Positions 30,475 to 39,598 of a DNA stretch of 64,000 nucleotides are shown in pieces. The DNA comes from Agromyces bracchium. GTDB taxonomy: Bacteria; Actinomycetota; Actinomycetes; Actinomycetales; Microbacteriaceae. Within the stretch, counting starts at the first letter, position 1. The number at the start of each line of letters is the position of its first letter. The DNA lies in assembly GCF_009709675.1 (NCBI RefSeq), contig NZ_WMLB01000019.1, forward strand, positions 1 through 64,000. The letters run 5' to 3'. The position numbers were made by a program, and so were the translations under genes. Below the pieces are notes generated by a model. That model did no database searches. It saw only the letters and a list, made by a program, of their open reading frames with translations, and was not told the origin of the DNA.

Positions 30475-31116
30475 ATGCTCGACTACGTCGACACGGGGCT
30501 AAGCGCCAACTCCGTGCCGTACAGCGAGGGCCTCGCCCTCCAGCGCGCCGTCCATCAGGCGGTGGTCTCCGGTCAGCGACCGGACACCGTCATCCTCCTC
30601 GAACACGAGCCGGTCTACACCGCCGGCAAGCGGACCTCCCCCGACGAACGACCGGTCGACGGCACTCCCGTCGTCGATGTCGACCGCGGTGGCAAAATCA
30701 CCTGGCATGGTCCGGGCCAGCTCGTCGGTTACCCGATCCTTCGCCTCGCCGAACCGATCGACGTCGTGGGCTACGTCCGCCGTCTCGAGGGCGTGCTGAT
30801 CGACGTCCTCGCCGAGTTCGGCATCGACGGCCGCCGGGTCGACGGTCGGTCGGGCGTATGGATCGTCCACGACGGCGTCGAGGAGAAGATCGCCGCGATC
30901 GGGATCCGCGTCGCTGAGGGCGTGACCATGCACGGTTTCGCGCTCAACTGCTCGAACTCGCTCGTGCCCTATACAAAGATCGTCGCGTGCGGCATCCGCG
31001 ATGCCGGTGTGACCACCATGTCGCGCGTGCTCGGACGGACCGTGACGCCGGCCGACGTCGCCGACACGGTGCGTGAACGCCTCGACGCCGAGTTCGCCCC
31101 GGCGGTGGCCGCATGA
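30475..31116 (+). CDS. lipB: Lipoyl(octanoyl) transferase
   Basis: Transfers octanoate from octanoyl-ACP to the lipoyl-domain lysine of E2 and GcvH. 213 residues. Motifs: [10 protein letters not shown], then [18 protein letters not shown], and [12 protein letters not shown] with the thioester-forming Cys. The ATG at 30475 is preceded by TAGACT, giving a leaderless transcript. It overlaps lipA by 4 bp (ATGA). Together with the adjacent E2 and lpdA genes this forms a functional lipoate block; octanoyl-ACP would come from the fatty-acid genes at 49-53 kb. Confidence 0.95.
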   Translation: MLDYVDTGLSANSVPYSEGLALQRAVHQAVVSGQRPDTVILLEHEPVYTAGKRTSPDERPVDGTPVVDVDRGGKITWHGPGQLVGYPILRLAEPIDVVGYVRRLEGVLIDVLAEFGIDGRRVDGRSGVWIVHDGVEEKIAAIGIRVAEGVTMHGFALNCSNSLVPYTKIVACGIRDAGVTTMSRVLGRTVTPADVADTVRERLDAEFAPAVAA

Positions 31117-32102
31117 GCGCCGATCCCGGCGGGCGGCGGATGCTTCGCCTCGAGGTCCGCAACGCCGAGACCCCGATCGAGCGCAAGCCCGAGTGGATCA
31201 AGACGCGCGCGAAGATGGGCCCGGAGTACCGGCAGCTCCAGCAGCTCGTCAAGAGCGAGGAGCTGCACACGGTCTGCCAGGAGGCGGGCTGCCCGAACAT
31301 CTACGAGTGCTGGGAGGACCGCGAGGCGACCTTCCTCATCGGCGGATCGCAGTGCACCCGGCGGTGCGACTTCTGCCAGATCGACACCGGAAAGCCCGCG
31401 GACTACGACGTCGACGAGCCGCGTCGCGTCGCCGAGTCCGTGGTCCGGATGCAGCTGCGCTACTCGACCGTCACGGGCGTCGCGCGCGACGACCTGCCCG
31501 ACGAGGGCGCCTGGCTGTACGCCGAGACGATCCGCCAGATCCACGCCCAGTCCCCCGGGACCGGCGTGGAGATCCTCGTGCCCGACTTCTCGGGGAATCC
31601 CGAGCTGCTCGGCGAGGTGTTCTCCGCTCGGCCCGAGGTGTTCGCGCACAACGTCGAGACGGTCCCGCGCATCTTCAAGCGGATCCGCCCCGCCTTCCGC
31701 TACGAGCGGTCGCTCGATGTGATCACGCAGGGCCGCGACGCGGGACTGATCACGAAATCCAACCTGATCCTCGGCATGGGCGAGGAGCGTGCGGAGGTCT
31801 CGCAGGCGCTCCGCGACCTGCACGATGCCGGCACCGACATCATCACCATCACGCAGTACCTCCGCCCGAGCCCTCGCCACCTGCCGGTCGCGCGATGGGT
31901 GCGTCCGGAGGAGTTCGTGGAGATGAAGGCCGAGGCCGAGGAGATCGGCTTCCTCGGGGTCCTCGCCGGGCCGCTCGTCCGCTCCTCGTACCGCGCCGGA
32001 CGCCTCTGGGCGCAGTCGATGCACGCGAAGGGCCGCGAGCTCCCGCCGGAACTCGCGCACCTCGCCGACGCATCGCTCGGATTCGCCCAGGCGGTCGGCT
32101 GA
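31113..32102 (+). CDS. lipA: Lipoyl synthase (radical SAM)
   Basis: Inserts two sulfur atoms into the protein-bound octanoyl group. 329 residues. The auxiliary 4Fe-4S cluster is bound by [12 protein letters not shown] and the radical SAM cluster by [10 protein letters not shown]-terminal Arg-Ser-Ser-Tyr (VRSSYRAG) provides the conserved serine ligand. It overlaps lipB by 4 bp and is certainly co-transcribed. It ends before a long terminator hairpin. The ErpA product encoded at 10.6 kb is a plausible cluster donor, by inference only. Confidence 0.96.
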   Translation: MSADPGGRRMLRLEVRNAETPIERKPEWIKTRAKMGPEYRQLQQLVKSEELHTVCQEAGCPNIYECWEDREATFLIGGSQCTRRCDFCQIDTGKPADYDVDEPRRVAESVVRMQLRYSTVTGVARDDLPDEGAWLYAETIRQIHAQSPGTGVEILVPDFSGNPELLGEVFSARPEVFAHNVETVPRIFKRIRPAFRYERSLDVITQGRDAGLITKSNLILGMGEERAEVSQALRDLHDAGTDIITITQYLRPSPRHLPVARWVRPEEFVEMKAEAEEIGFLGVLAGPLVRSSYRAGRLWAQSMHAKGRELPPELAHLADASLGFAQAVG

Positions 32103-32126
32103 ACGAGGCCGCGTACGACGGATGGC

Positions 32127-32170
32127 ACGGGGCCGCACGGATCCGCGACTCGCGGTCCGAGCGGCCCCGT
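32127..32170 (+). terminator. Terminator of lipB-lipA
   Basis: Long hairpin: ACGGGGCCGC pairs with GCGGCCCCGT, and a second inner stem of about 9 bp with a bulge sits between the arms. Confidence 0.75.
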
Positions 32171-32191
32171 CGCCGCCGGTATCCTTGACGC

Positions 32192-32914
32192 ATGGCACGC
32201 ACCAAGGACGCCGGGTCCGCTCCCAAGCCCCCGAAGGAGCCCGGCCGCATGAAGCAGATGTGGCAGGTCTTCCAGATGACCCGCCGCTACGACTCCAGCG
32301 CACAGTGGCTCATGCTCCTCGGCTTCCTGGCGCCGGTCGCCGTCGGCCTCGGCCTCGCCCTGTGGCTGAGCGGCGGCAACGGCTTCACGATCGCCCTCTG
32401 GATCATCGCGGGCGTCCTCGCGGGCCTGCTCATCGCGCTGGTGATCCTCGGTCGCCGCGCGGAGCGCGCCGCCTACTCGCAGATCGACGGCCAGCCCGGT
32501 GCGGTCGGCGCGGTGCTCAGGAGCGGGCTCCGTGGCAGCTGGGTCGGCAACGAGATGCCGGTCGCGGTGAACGGCAAGACGCAGGATGCTGTCTACCGCG
32601 CCGTGGGGCGCGGCGGCGTCGCACTGATCAGCGAAGGGCCCCGTTCGCGGACCGAGCGCATGCTCGCCGACGAGAAGCGCAAGGTCGAGCGCGTGCTCCC
32701 GAACGTTCCCGTGACCACGCTCTCGGTCGGGCACGAGGTGGGCTCGGTCGAGCTGCACCGCCTCGCCGCGACGCTCCGGAAGACCAAGCGCAGCCTCACC
32801 AAGCCCGAGGTGCTCGCGGTCACGAACCGCCTCAACTCGCTCCAGGCGCCGCTGCCCATCCCGAAGGGCGTCGACCCGATGCGGGTGCGCCCGCAGCGCG
32901 GTCGCATGCGCTGA
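32192..32914 (+). CDS. DUF4191 membrane protein
   Basis: A 240-residue actinobacterial protein of unknown function. After a basic N-terminus with MKQMWQVFQMTRRYD, two adjacent hydrophobic helices (LMLLGFLAPVAVGLGLALWL and the next one) are followed by a cytosolic C-terminal domain ending in basic residues. DUF4191 commonly lies just after lipA in actinobacteria, as here, but no role in lipoate metabolism has been shown to my knowledge. TATCCT at 32180-32185 ends 6 nt before the ATG, so it is leaderless and independent of lipBA. Confidence 0.85.
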   Translation: MARTKDAGSAPKPPKEPGRMKQMWQVFQMTRRYDSSAQWLMLLGFLAPVAVGLGLALWLSGGNGFTIALWIIAGVLAGLLIALVILGRRAERAAYSQIDGQPGAVGAVLRSGLRGSWVGNEMPVAVNGKTQDAVYRAVGRGGVALISEGPRSRTERMLADEKRKVERVLPNVPVTTLSVGHEVGSVELHRLAATLRKTKRSLTKPEVLAVTNRLNSLQAPLPIPKGVDPMRVRPQRGRMR

Positions 32915-32928
32915 CCTCCGACGACTCC

Positions 32929-32962
32929 CCGCGGCATCCGTTCACCAGAGCGGATGCCGCGG
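32929..32962. terminator. Terminator between DUF4191 and RDD genes
   Basis: Perfect 12-bp stem CCGCGGCATCCG / CGGATGCCGCGG with a 10-nt loop between convergent genes. Again both arms carry GGATGCC. Confidence 0.75.
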
Positions 32963-33002
32963 TCGTCTGCGCCCTCACCGCTCGTCGGGCACGCCCGACC
33001 GG

Positions 33003-33434
33003 TCAGGCGCGGATCAGGACCGTGCCGGCGACCTTGTCGTGGAAGCCGCGTTGGTCGGAGTCCCAGACGAGCGCGGGCACGACGACGACGAGAAGGAGCG
33101 TGCGGACGATCGGGCGCCAGAGCCCGACCCATCCCCCGCGGATCGGCACGACGCGCATCCCGAGCAGGCGATGGCCGACGCTTCCCCCGATCGTGGGGAT
33201 GAAGAGGACCTGCATCAGCGCGAAGATGCCGAGCGTCGCCCACGACTGCGCCGTCGACGCGTAGGGGCCGACGAGCAGAGCGATGACGTTCGCGATGAGC
33301 CAGTCGACCATGAGCGCCGCGATGCGGCGGCCGATGCGCCCGACCGAGCCGATGCCCTCCTCGGGGAGGCCGAGGCGTTCGCCCGGATACGTGCTGGGTG
33401 GGATGTCGCCGGTCGGCGTCGCGGGGTCTGGCAC
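33003..33434 (-). CDS. RDD family membrane protein
   Basis: A 143-residue RDD-domain protein. The characteristic Arg appears in VGRIGRRIAALMVDWLI (first helix), then a second helix follows, and a GGSVGHRLLGMRVV motif precedes the last helix. RDD proteins are of uncertain function; some have been linked to transport. Start GTG at 33432-33434, with TAGACT at 33441-33446 6 nt upstream, so probably leaderless. It is divergent from glnA; the GlnR-like box lies between them and could affect both. Confidence 0.82.
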   Translation of the reverse strand: MPDPATPTGDIPPSTYPGERLGLPEEGIGSVGRIGRRIAALMVDWLIANVIALLVGPYASTAQSWATLGIFALMQVLFIPTIGGSVGHRLLGMRVVPIRGGWVGLWRPIVRTLLLVVVVPALVWDSDQRGFHDKVAGTVLIRA

Positions 33435-33461
33435 CGCACGAGTCTACCGATCGGCCACCGT

Positions 33462-33499
33462 GTAACACGGTCGAAACATCGGTGTCATGGGAGGGAAAC
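33462..33499 (+). promoter_or_regulatory. GlnR-type operator upstream of glnA
   Basis: Two direct a-b units with exact n6 spacing: GTAAC-n6-GAAAC-n6-GTCAT-n6-GAAAC. This matches the actinomycete GlnR consensus (gTnAC-n6-GaAAC repeated at 22 bp), with one deviation in the second a-site. It lies 74-111 bp before the glnA start and overlaps the likely -35 region of a promoter with TAGCGT at 33510-33515. Confidence 0.7.
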
Positions 33500-33572
33500 C
33501 CCGTCCGGATAGCGTCGCAACCGGTCGAACGACTGCGTCCTCGCCCTCAACCTTCCCTTGGAGCACCGTCAC

Positions 33573-34997
33573 ATGTTCAGTGATTCTTCCGAAGTCCTCA
33601 AGTTCATCAAGGAGACGGACGTCAAGTTCCTCGACATCCGCTTCACCGACCTCCCGGGTGTGCAGCAGCACTTCAACATCCCGGCCTCCACCGTCGACGA
33701 GGACTTCTTCACCGTCGGCCAGCTGTTCGACGGCTCGTCGATCCGCGGTTTCGCGTCGATCCACGAGTCCGACATGCAGCTCATCCCCGACGTCTCGACG
33801 GCCTACATCGACCCGTTCCGCGCCGAGCGGACCCTGATCATGGTCTTCGACATCTACAACCCCCGCAACGGCGAGATCTACGGCAAGGACCCGCGCCAGG
33901 TCGCCAAGAAGGCCGAGAAGTACCTCGCCTCGACCGGCATCGCCGACACCGCGTTCTTCGCCCCCGAGGCCGAGTTCTACATCTTCGACGACGTGCGCTA
34001 CGAGGTGAAGCAGAACGCGAGCTTCTACTCGGTCGACTCCAGCGAGGGCGCCTGGAACTCGGGTCGCGCCGAAGAGGGCGGCAACCTCGCCAACAAGACC
34101 GCGTACAAGGGCGGCTACTTCCCCGTCTCGCCGGTCGACCAGCACGCCGACCTCCGCGACGACATCGTGCTCAAGCTCATCGAGGCCGGCCTCGAGGTCG
34201 AGCGCTCGCACCACGAGGTCGGCACCGCCGGCCAGGGCGAGATCAACTACAAGTTCGACACGATGGTCCACGCTGCGGACGACATCCTGAAGTTCAAGTA
34301 CATCGTCAAGAACACCGCGAACGAGTGGGGCAAGACGGCGACGTTCATGCCGAAGCCGCTCTTCGGCGACAACGGCTCGGGCATGCACACCCACCAGTCG
34401 CTCTGGAACGACGGCAAGCCGCTGTTCTACGACGAGGCCGGCTACGGCGGCCTGTCCGACGTCGCTCGCTGGTACATCGGCGGCATCCTCCGCCACGCCC
34501 CCGCCCTGCTCGCCTTCACGAACCCGACGGTGAACTCGTACCACCGCCTCGTGCCGGGCTTCGAGGCCCCGGTCAACCTCGTGTACTCGGCGGGCAACCG
34601 CTCGGCGGCGATCCGCATCCCGATCACGGGCACGAACCCCAAGGCCAAGCGCATCGAGTTCCGCGCGCCGGATGCCTCGGGGAACCCCTACCTCGCCTTC
34701 GCCGCGCAGCTCATGGCCGGCCTCGACGGCATCAAGAACCGCATCGAGCCGCACGAGCCCGTCGACAAGGACCTCTACGAGCTCCCGCCCGAGGAGGCCA
34801 AGGCCATCCCGCAGGTGCCGGGTTCGCTCGACGCCGTGCTCGACGCGCTCGAGGCCGACCACGACTTCCTCCTCGAGGGCGGCGTGTTCACCAAGGAGCT
34901 CATCGAGACCTGGATCGACTACAAGCGCGAGAAGGAGCTGAAGCCGCTGGCCCAGCGTCCGCACCCGTTCGAGTTCGAGCTGTACTACGGCGTCTAG
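33573..34997 (+). CDS. glnA: Glutamine synthetase type I (GlnA1, GlnE-regulated)
   Basis: Main ammonium-assimilating glutamine synthetase, 474 residues, dodecameric. Family motifs: FDGSSIRGF near the N-terminus, the metal-binding APEAEFY, the ATP-binding [16 protein letters not shown], and NRSAAIRIP. The adenylylation site is present as DLYELPPEE, with Tyr402 the probable target of GlnE encoded just downstream. I start at the ATG at 33573; the upstream TTG (33558) adds five residues. Upstream lies a GlnR-type box, so expression is probably controlled by nitrogen. It ends at a strong hairpin and converges with glnE. Confidence 0.95.
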   Translation: MFSDSSEVLKFIKETDVKFLDIRFTDLPGVQQHFNIPASTVDEDFFTVGQLFDGSSIRGFASIHESDMQLIPDVSTAYIDPFRAERTLIMVFDIYNPRNGEIYGKDPRQVAKKAEKYLASTGIADTAFFAPEAEFYIFDDVRYEVKQNASFYSVDSSEGAWNSGRAEEGGNLANKTAYKGGYFPVSPVDQHADLRDDIVLKLIEAGLEVERSHHEVGTAGQGEINYKFDTMVHAADDILKFKYIVKNTANEWGKTATFMPKPLFGDNGSGMHTHQSLWNDGKPLFYDEAGYGGLSDVARWYIGGILRHAPALLAFTNPTVNSYHRLVPGFEAPVNLVYSAGNRSAAIRIPITGTNPKAKRIEFRAPDASGNPYLAFAAQLMAGLDGIKNRIEPHEPVDKDLYELPPEEAKAIPQVPGSLDAVLDALEADHDFLLEGGVFTKELIETWIDYKREKELKPLAQRPHPFEFELYYGV

Positions 34998-35025
34998 ACT
35001 CTCTCCCCCATCCCCCCAGAGAGCC

Positions 35026-35060
35026 GAGGGCCCGTGTCGCGTTCTGCGACACGGGCCCTC
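35026..35060. terminator. Terminator between glnA and glnE
   Basis: Perfect 15-bp stem GAGGGCCCGTGTCGC / GCGACACGGGCCCTC with a 5-nt loop between convergent genes. Confidence 0.85.
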
Positions 35061-35145
35061 GTGTCGTCCCGGGTCGACGGGGGCCGATCGGGTCCGGGCG
35101 CGTCGATGCGTCCCGGCCGGGGCCGGTCACCGGGACGCCGATCGC

Positions 35146-38100
35146 TCAGCCGACCGTCGGCTCGCGCCGCGGCTGGGCGCCGTAGAATCCGCGTTCGAAC
35201 ACCGCACGCGCGCGACGCGTGACCGCCAGGTAGTCGTGTTCGAGGGCCGTCGCCGAACCCGGCGGATAGCCCATGATCCGGGCGATGCCCTCGAGCTGCG
35301 TGCGTTCGACCGGCAGCACGTCGGTGGTCTTGTCGAGCCAGAGCGTCAGCGCCGAGCGAGCGCGCGAGGCCATGATCCAGGCGGCCCGCAGGGTCTCGGC
35401 ATCGGACGCGCCGACCAGTCGCGCCTCGACGGAGGCTGAGAGCGCGTCGAGCGTCGAGGTGGTGCGCAGCGCCGGAACCTCCGCCGCGTGCTCGAGCTGG
35501 ATGAGCTGGACGAACCACTCGACGTCGCTCAGCGAGCCGCGGCCGAGCTTCAGGTGCCTCGTCGGATCCGCGCCCTGCGGGAGGCGCTCGTTCTCGACGC
35601 GCGCCTTGATCCGCTTGACCTCCCGCACCTCCTGGTCGGCGATGCCGCTCGGGTACCGGACCGTGTCCGCCAGTTCGGTGAAGTCGTCGACGAGTGCGGG
35701 ATCGCCGGCGACGCCGCGCGCCCGGAGCAGCGCCTGGGCCTCCCAGGTGAGCGACCAGCGGGCGTAGTAGGCGCGGTACGCCTCGAGCGAACGCGCGACG
35801 ACGCCGTTGCGGCCCTCGGGGCGGAGCCCCGCATCGAGCTCGAACGGAAGCCGGGCGTCCTCGCTCGTCCGCACGAGCTCGGACACGATCTTCAGGGCGC
35901 GCGTGTGCGCCGCGTCGGGCTCGGCGGTCGTCGCGCGGTAGACGTACAGGATGTCGGCATCGGAGGCGATGCCGAGCTCCCGCCCGCCGAACCGGCCCAT
36001 GCCGATCACGGCGAACTCGATGCCGTCGTCGCCACGGCGGATGGCGCGGAGCAGCGACTCGAGGTGGGCCTCGACGACGTCGCTGAGCCCGTACCCCAGC
36101 TCCTCCACCGTGCACACGTCGAGGATCGCCGCGAGGGCGAGCCGGAGGACCTCGCGGCGCCGCATCGCGCGGAGCACCTTCGCCGCGGCATCCAGCTCGC
36201 CGTGACGGGCGAGGACCGCGTCGCCTTCCTCGCGGAGCGCCGACAGCGGACGCGGCCGGAGTTCGTCGACGTCCTCCAGCCATGCGACCGCCTCGGGGAT
36301 GCGTTCGAGGAGTTCGCCCGCGAAGCGGGATCCGGAGAGCACGCGCGTGAGGCGCAGCGCCGCATCGGATGAGTCGCGCAGCAGTCGCAGGTACCAGTGC
36401 GTCGTGCCGAGGGCGTCGCTGATCCGGCGGAACGCGAGCAGGCCGTAGTCGGGGTCGGCGCCGCCGGCGAACCACGAGATCAGCACGGGCATGAGGTGGC
36501 GCTGGATCGTGGCGCGCCGTGAGACGCCCGCCGTCAGGGCGGCGATGTGCGCCAACGCGCCGCGCGGGTCCGTGAACCCGATCGCTGCCAGGCGCGCCTC
36601 GGCCTGCGCGCTCGTGAGCTCGAGCCCCTCGGCGGGCAGGGCCGCGACCGCCGACAGCAGCGGGCGGTAGAACAGTCGCTCGTGCAGGCCCCGGACGCGG
36701 CGACGGGTCGCCTGCCAGGCCTCGGTGAGCTCGCCCGACGTGCGTGCAAGACCCGACGCGCGTGCGAGCACGCGGCGGTCCGCGTCGTCGCGCGGCATCA
36801 GGTGCGTGCGGCGGAGTCGAGCGAGCTGCAGGCGGTGCTCGAGGACGCGGAGCACCCGGTAGTCGCGCGAGAACTCGGCGGCCTCCTCGCGGCCGACGTA
36901 GCCGTGCTCGGCGAGCGCCGCGAGGGCCGGCAGGGTCCCGGCCTGGCGGATCGCCTCGTCGGTCGCGCCGTGGACGAGTTGGAGGAGCTGGACGGTGAAC
37001 TCGATGTCGCGGAGTCCGCCGGGCCCGAGCTTCAGCTGGACGTCGACCTCGTCGGACGGGATGTGGTCGGTCACGCGCTCCCGCATGCGCTGCACCGATT
37101 CGACGAAGCCCTCGCGCGACGAGCTGGCCCAGACCTTCGGTGCGACCCCGGCCGCGTAGCGCGCGCCGAGTTCCGCGTCGCCCGCGATCGGCCGGGCCTT
37201 CAGCAGGGCCTGGAACTCCCAGCTCTTCGCCCACCGGTCGTAGTACTGCAGGTGCGACTCGAGCGTGCGCACGAGCGCGCCGTCCTTGCCCTCGGGGCGG
37301 AGGTTCGGGTCGACCTCCCAGAGGGGCGGCTCGATGCCCGGCTCGCCGATGGCGCGCATCATCGCCATCGCGAGCTTCGTCGCGATCTCGAGTGCCCGAG
37401 CGCTCGACGCGACCTCCTCGTCGGCGGATTCCGCGACGAAGATGACGTCGACGTCGCTGACGTAGTTGAGCTCGCGCGCGCCGGCCTTGCCCATTCCGAT
37501 GACGGCCAGGCGCGTTCCGGCGACCTCGGCCGCCGGATACCGGCCGGGGGCCGCCGGCTCCCCCGCCTCGCGGCCGGCGACCCGGCGCGCCAGGTGGAGC
37601 GCCGCCTCGATCGCGCCGCCGGCGAGGTCCGCGAGTCCCGACGCAACGGTGTCGAGCGCGTCGACCGCGTCGTTGCGGGTGAGGTCCCAGATCGCGACGG
37701 CGGCCAGCAGCCGTCGATACCGAACGCGCAGCGCGCGTGCTCCGGCATCCGCCAGCTGCGAGACGGGCGCGTCGACGGATGCCGCGACCGCGACCAGCTC
37801 GGACGCGGCCTCCTCGGCCGACGGGGGCGGCGTCGGCGGCGCGTGCAGGAGAGAGAGCTCGTCGAGGTTCCTGAGGAAGAACTCGGCGAACCCGCGGGAT
37901 GCGCCGAGCAGGCGCGCCGCCCGGTCGAGTGCGCTCGGATCGCGGACGATCGCGGCGACCGGCTCCGACGAGCGCTCGTGGAGGCGGAGGAGTTCGGCGA
38001 GCGCCAGGTCGGGGGCGGCCGCGGCGCCCAGCGCGTCGACCAGGGCCTCCGGCTCGACCCCCGCGGCATCCGCGAGCTCCGCCGAATGCGCTGCGGCGAG

Positions 38101-38160
38101 GTCGAGGTCGGCGAATCCGGCGCGCGCGAGCGCTCCGAGGGTCGGGGCGGTGCGCGTCAT
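35146..38160 (-). CDS. glnE: Bifunctional glutamine synthetase adenylyltransferase/adenylyl-removing enzyme
   Basis: Controls glutamine synthetase by attaching and removing AMP on a tyrosine. 1004 residues, the usual length. Two nucleotidyltransferase domains are visible: VIGMGKAGARELNYVSDVDV in the N-terminal half (removal) and VIGMGRFGGRELGIASDADI in the C-terminal half (transfer), each followed by a helical GlnD-like segment. It starts 13 bp after the stop of the second glutamine synthetase gene on the same strand, so the two form an operon. The target Tyr is present in GlnA1. Confidence 0.95.
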   Translation of the reverse strand: MTRTAPTLGALARAGFADLDLAAAHSAELADAAGVEPEALVDALGAAAAPDLALAELLRLHERSSEPVAAIVRDPSALDRAARLLGASRGFAEFFLRNLDELSLLHAPPTPPPSAEEAASELVAVAASVDAPVSQLADAGARALRVRYRRLLAAVAIWDLTRNDAVDALDTVASGLADLAGGAIEAALHLARRVAGREAGEPAAPGRYPAAEVAGTRLAVIGMGKAGARELNYVSDVDVIFVAESADEEVASSARALEIATKLAMAMMRAIGEPGIEPPLWEVDPNLRPEGKDGALVRTLESHLQYYDRWAKSWEFQALLKARPIAGDAELGARYAAGVAPKVWASSSREGFVESVQRMRERVTDHIPSDEVDVQLKLGPGGLRDIEFTVQLLQLVHGATDEAIRQAGTLPALAALAEHGYVGREEAAEFSRDYRVLRVLEHRLQLARLRRTHLMPRDDADRRVLARASGLARTSGELTEAWQATRRRVRGLHERLFYRPLLSAVAALPAEGLELTSAQAEARLAAIGFTDPRGALAHIAALTAGVSRRATIQRHLMPVLISWFAGGADPDYGLLAFRRISDALGTTHWYLRLLRDSSDAALRLTRVLSGSRFAGELLERIPEAVAWLEDVDELRPRPLSALREEGDAVLARHGELDAAAKVLRAMRRREVLRLALAAILDVCTVEELGYGLSDVVEAHLESLLRAIRRGDDGIEFAVIGMGRFGGRELGIASDADILYVYRATTAEPDAAHTRALKIVSELVRTSEDARLPFELDAGLRPEGRNGVVARSLEAYRAYYARWSLTWEAQALLRARGVAGDPALVDDFTELADTVRYPSGIADQEVREVKRIKARVENERLPQGADPTRHLKLGRGSLSDVEWFVQLIQLEHAAEVPALRTTSTLDALSASVEARLVGASDAETLRAAWIMASRARSALTLWLDKTTDVLPVERTQLEGIARIMGYPPGSATALEHDYLAVTRRARAVFERGFYGAQPRREPTVG

Positions 38161-38173
38161 CCGGTGCCGGCCG

Positions 38174-39511
38174 TCAGAGGATCTCGAGGTTGCGCTGCAG
38201 CTCGAAGGGCGTGACCTGCGTGCGGTAGTCGCGCCACTCGGCGCGCTTGTTCGCGAGCACGTAGTTGAAGACGTGCTCGCCGAGCGTGTCGGCGACGAGC
38301 TCGGAGGTCTCCATGTACTCGATCGCGTGGTCGAGGCTCGCCGGCAGCGGCCGGTACCCGAGCGCGCGACGCTCGCTGTCGGTCAGCGCCCACACGTCGT
38401 CCTCGGCCTCCGAGGGGAGCTCGTAGCCCTCCTCGATGCCCTTGAGCCCGGCGGCGAGGAGCAGCGAGAACGCCAGGTAGGGGTTCGCGGCGGAGTCGAT
38501 GGCACGGTACTCGACGCGCGCGCTCTGCCCCTTGTTCGGCTTGTACAGCGGCACGCGGACGAGGGCCGAGCGGTTGTTGTGGCCCCAGCAGATGAAGCTC
38601 GGCGCCTCATCGCCGCCCCAGAGCCGCTTGTACGAGTTCACGAACTGGTTCGTGACGGCCGAGATCTCGTTCGCGTGGCGGAGGAGGCCCGCGATGAACT
38701 GACGGCCGATCTTGGAGAGCTGGTACTGCGCACCGGGCTCGTAGAACGCATTCGCGTCGCCCTCGAAGAGGGAGAGGTGCGTGTGCATGCCCGAGCCGGG
38801 CTTGTCGGAGAACGGCTTCGGCATGAACGTCGCGTAGACGCCCTGTTCGATCGCCACCTCCTTCACGACCGTGCGGAAGGTCATGATGTTGTCGGCCGTG
38901 GTGAGGGCGTCGGCGTAGCGGAGGTCGATCTCGTTCTGACCCGGGCCCGCCTCGTGGTGGCTGAACTCGACCGAGATGCCGAGGTCTTCCAGCATCCGGA
39001 CGGAGCGTCGACGGAAGTCGTGCGCGGTGCCGCCCGGAACGTTGTCGAAGTACCCGGCCGAGTCGACCGGCTGCGGCCCCTCGGGCCCGTACTTCGACGA
39101 CTTGAGGAGGTAGAACTCGATCTCGGGGTGGGTGTAGAACGTGAACCCGGCGTCGGCGGCCCGAGCGAGCGTGCGCTTCAGCACGTTCCGCGGATCGGCG
39201 ACGGCCGGCTCCCCGTCGGGCGTCGTGATGTCGCAGAACATGCGCGCCGTCGGGTCGATGTCGCCGCGCCAGGGCAGCGTCTGGAACGTCGTCGGGTCGG
39301 GGAAGGCGAGCAGGTCGGACTCGAAGGTCCGGCTGAGGCCCTCGATCGCGGAGCCGTCGAACCCGATGCCCTCGGTGAACGCGCCCTCGACCTCGGCCGG
39401 CGCGATCGCGACCGACTTCAGGGTGCCGACGACGTCGGTGAACCAGAGCCTGACGAACTTGACTCCTCGTTCCTCGATGGTCCGGAGAACGAAGTCGCGC
39501 TGCTTGTCCAT
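38174..39511 (-). CDS. glnA: Glutamine synthetase type I, second copy (GlnA2-like)
   Basis: A 445-residue glutamine synthetase with FDGSAIEGLSRTFESD, FSHHEAGPGQNEID, PKPFSDKPGSGMHTHLS and NNRSALVRVP. It is shorter than GlnA1 and lacks the typical DLYELPPEE adenylylation context (GYELPSEAEDD instead). This resembles the mycobacterial GlnA2 group, which lies beside glnE as here. Its role may differ from bulk ammonium assimilation. Start ATG at 39511, since GAGGAAGGG lies 5 nt upstream; a GTG two codons earlier is less likely. No GlnR-like box is seen in its upstream region. Confidence 0.9.
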   Translation of the reverse strand: MDKQRDFVLRTIEERGVKFVRLWFTDVVGTLKSVAIAPAEVEGAFTEGIGFDGSAIEGLSRTFESDLLAFPDPTTFQTLPWRGDIDPTARMFCDITTPDGEPAVADPRNVLKRTLARAADAGFTFYTHPEIEFYLLKSSKYGPEGPQPVDSAGYFDNVPGGTAHDFRRRSVRMLEDLGISVEFSHHEAGPGQNEIDLRYADALTTADNIMTFRTVVKEVAIEQGVYATFMPKPFSDKPGSGMHTHLSLFEGDANAFYEPGAQYQLSKIGRQFIAGLLRHANEISAVTNQFVNSYKRLWGGDEAPSFICWGHNNRSALVRVPLYKPNKGQSARVEYRAIDSAANPYLAFSLLLAAGLKGIEEGYELPSEAEDDVWALTDSERRALGYRPLPASLDHAIEYMETSELVADTLGEHVFNYVLANKRAEWRDYRTQVTPFELQRNLEIL

Positions 39512-39598
39512 GCACACCCTTCCTCGATGCTCTCAGCGTAGTCGGTCGGGCTCGGCCGCCCCGCCCGGATGACGCCCGCGCTGTGCGAGACTGGCGCC

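Noticed and set aside
30360..30476. N-terminal extension of the pseudokinase up to the ATG at 30476
   Set aside because: It would overlap the lipB -10 box and start codon on the other strand, has no ribosome binding site, and encodes a featureless Ser/Pro/Arg stretch. Kept only as a possibility.
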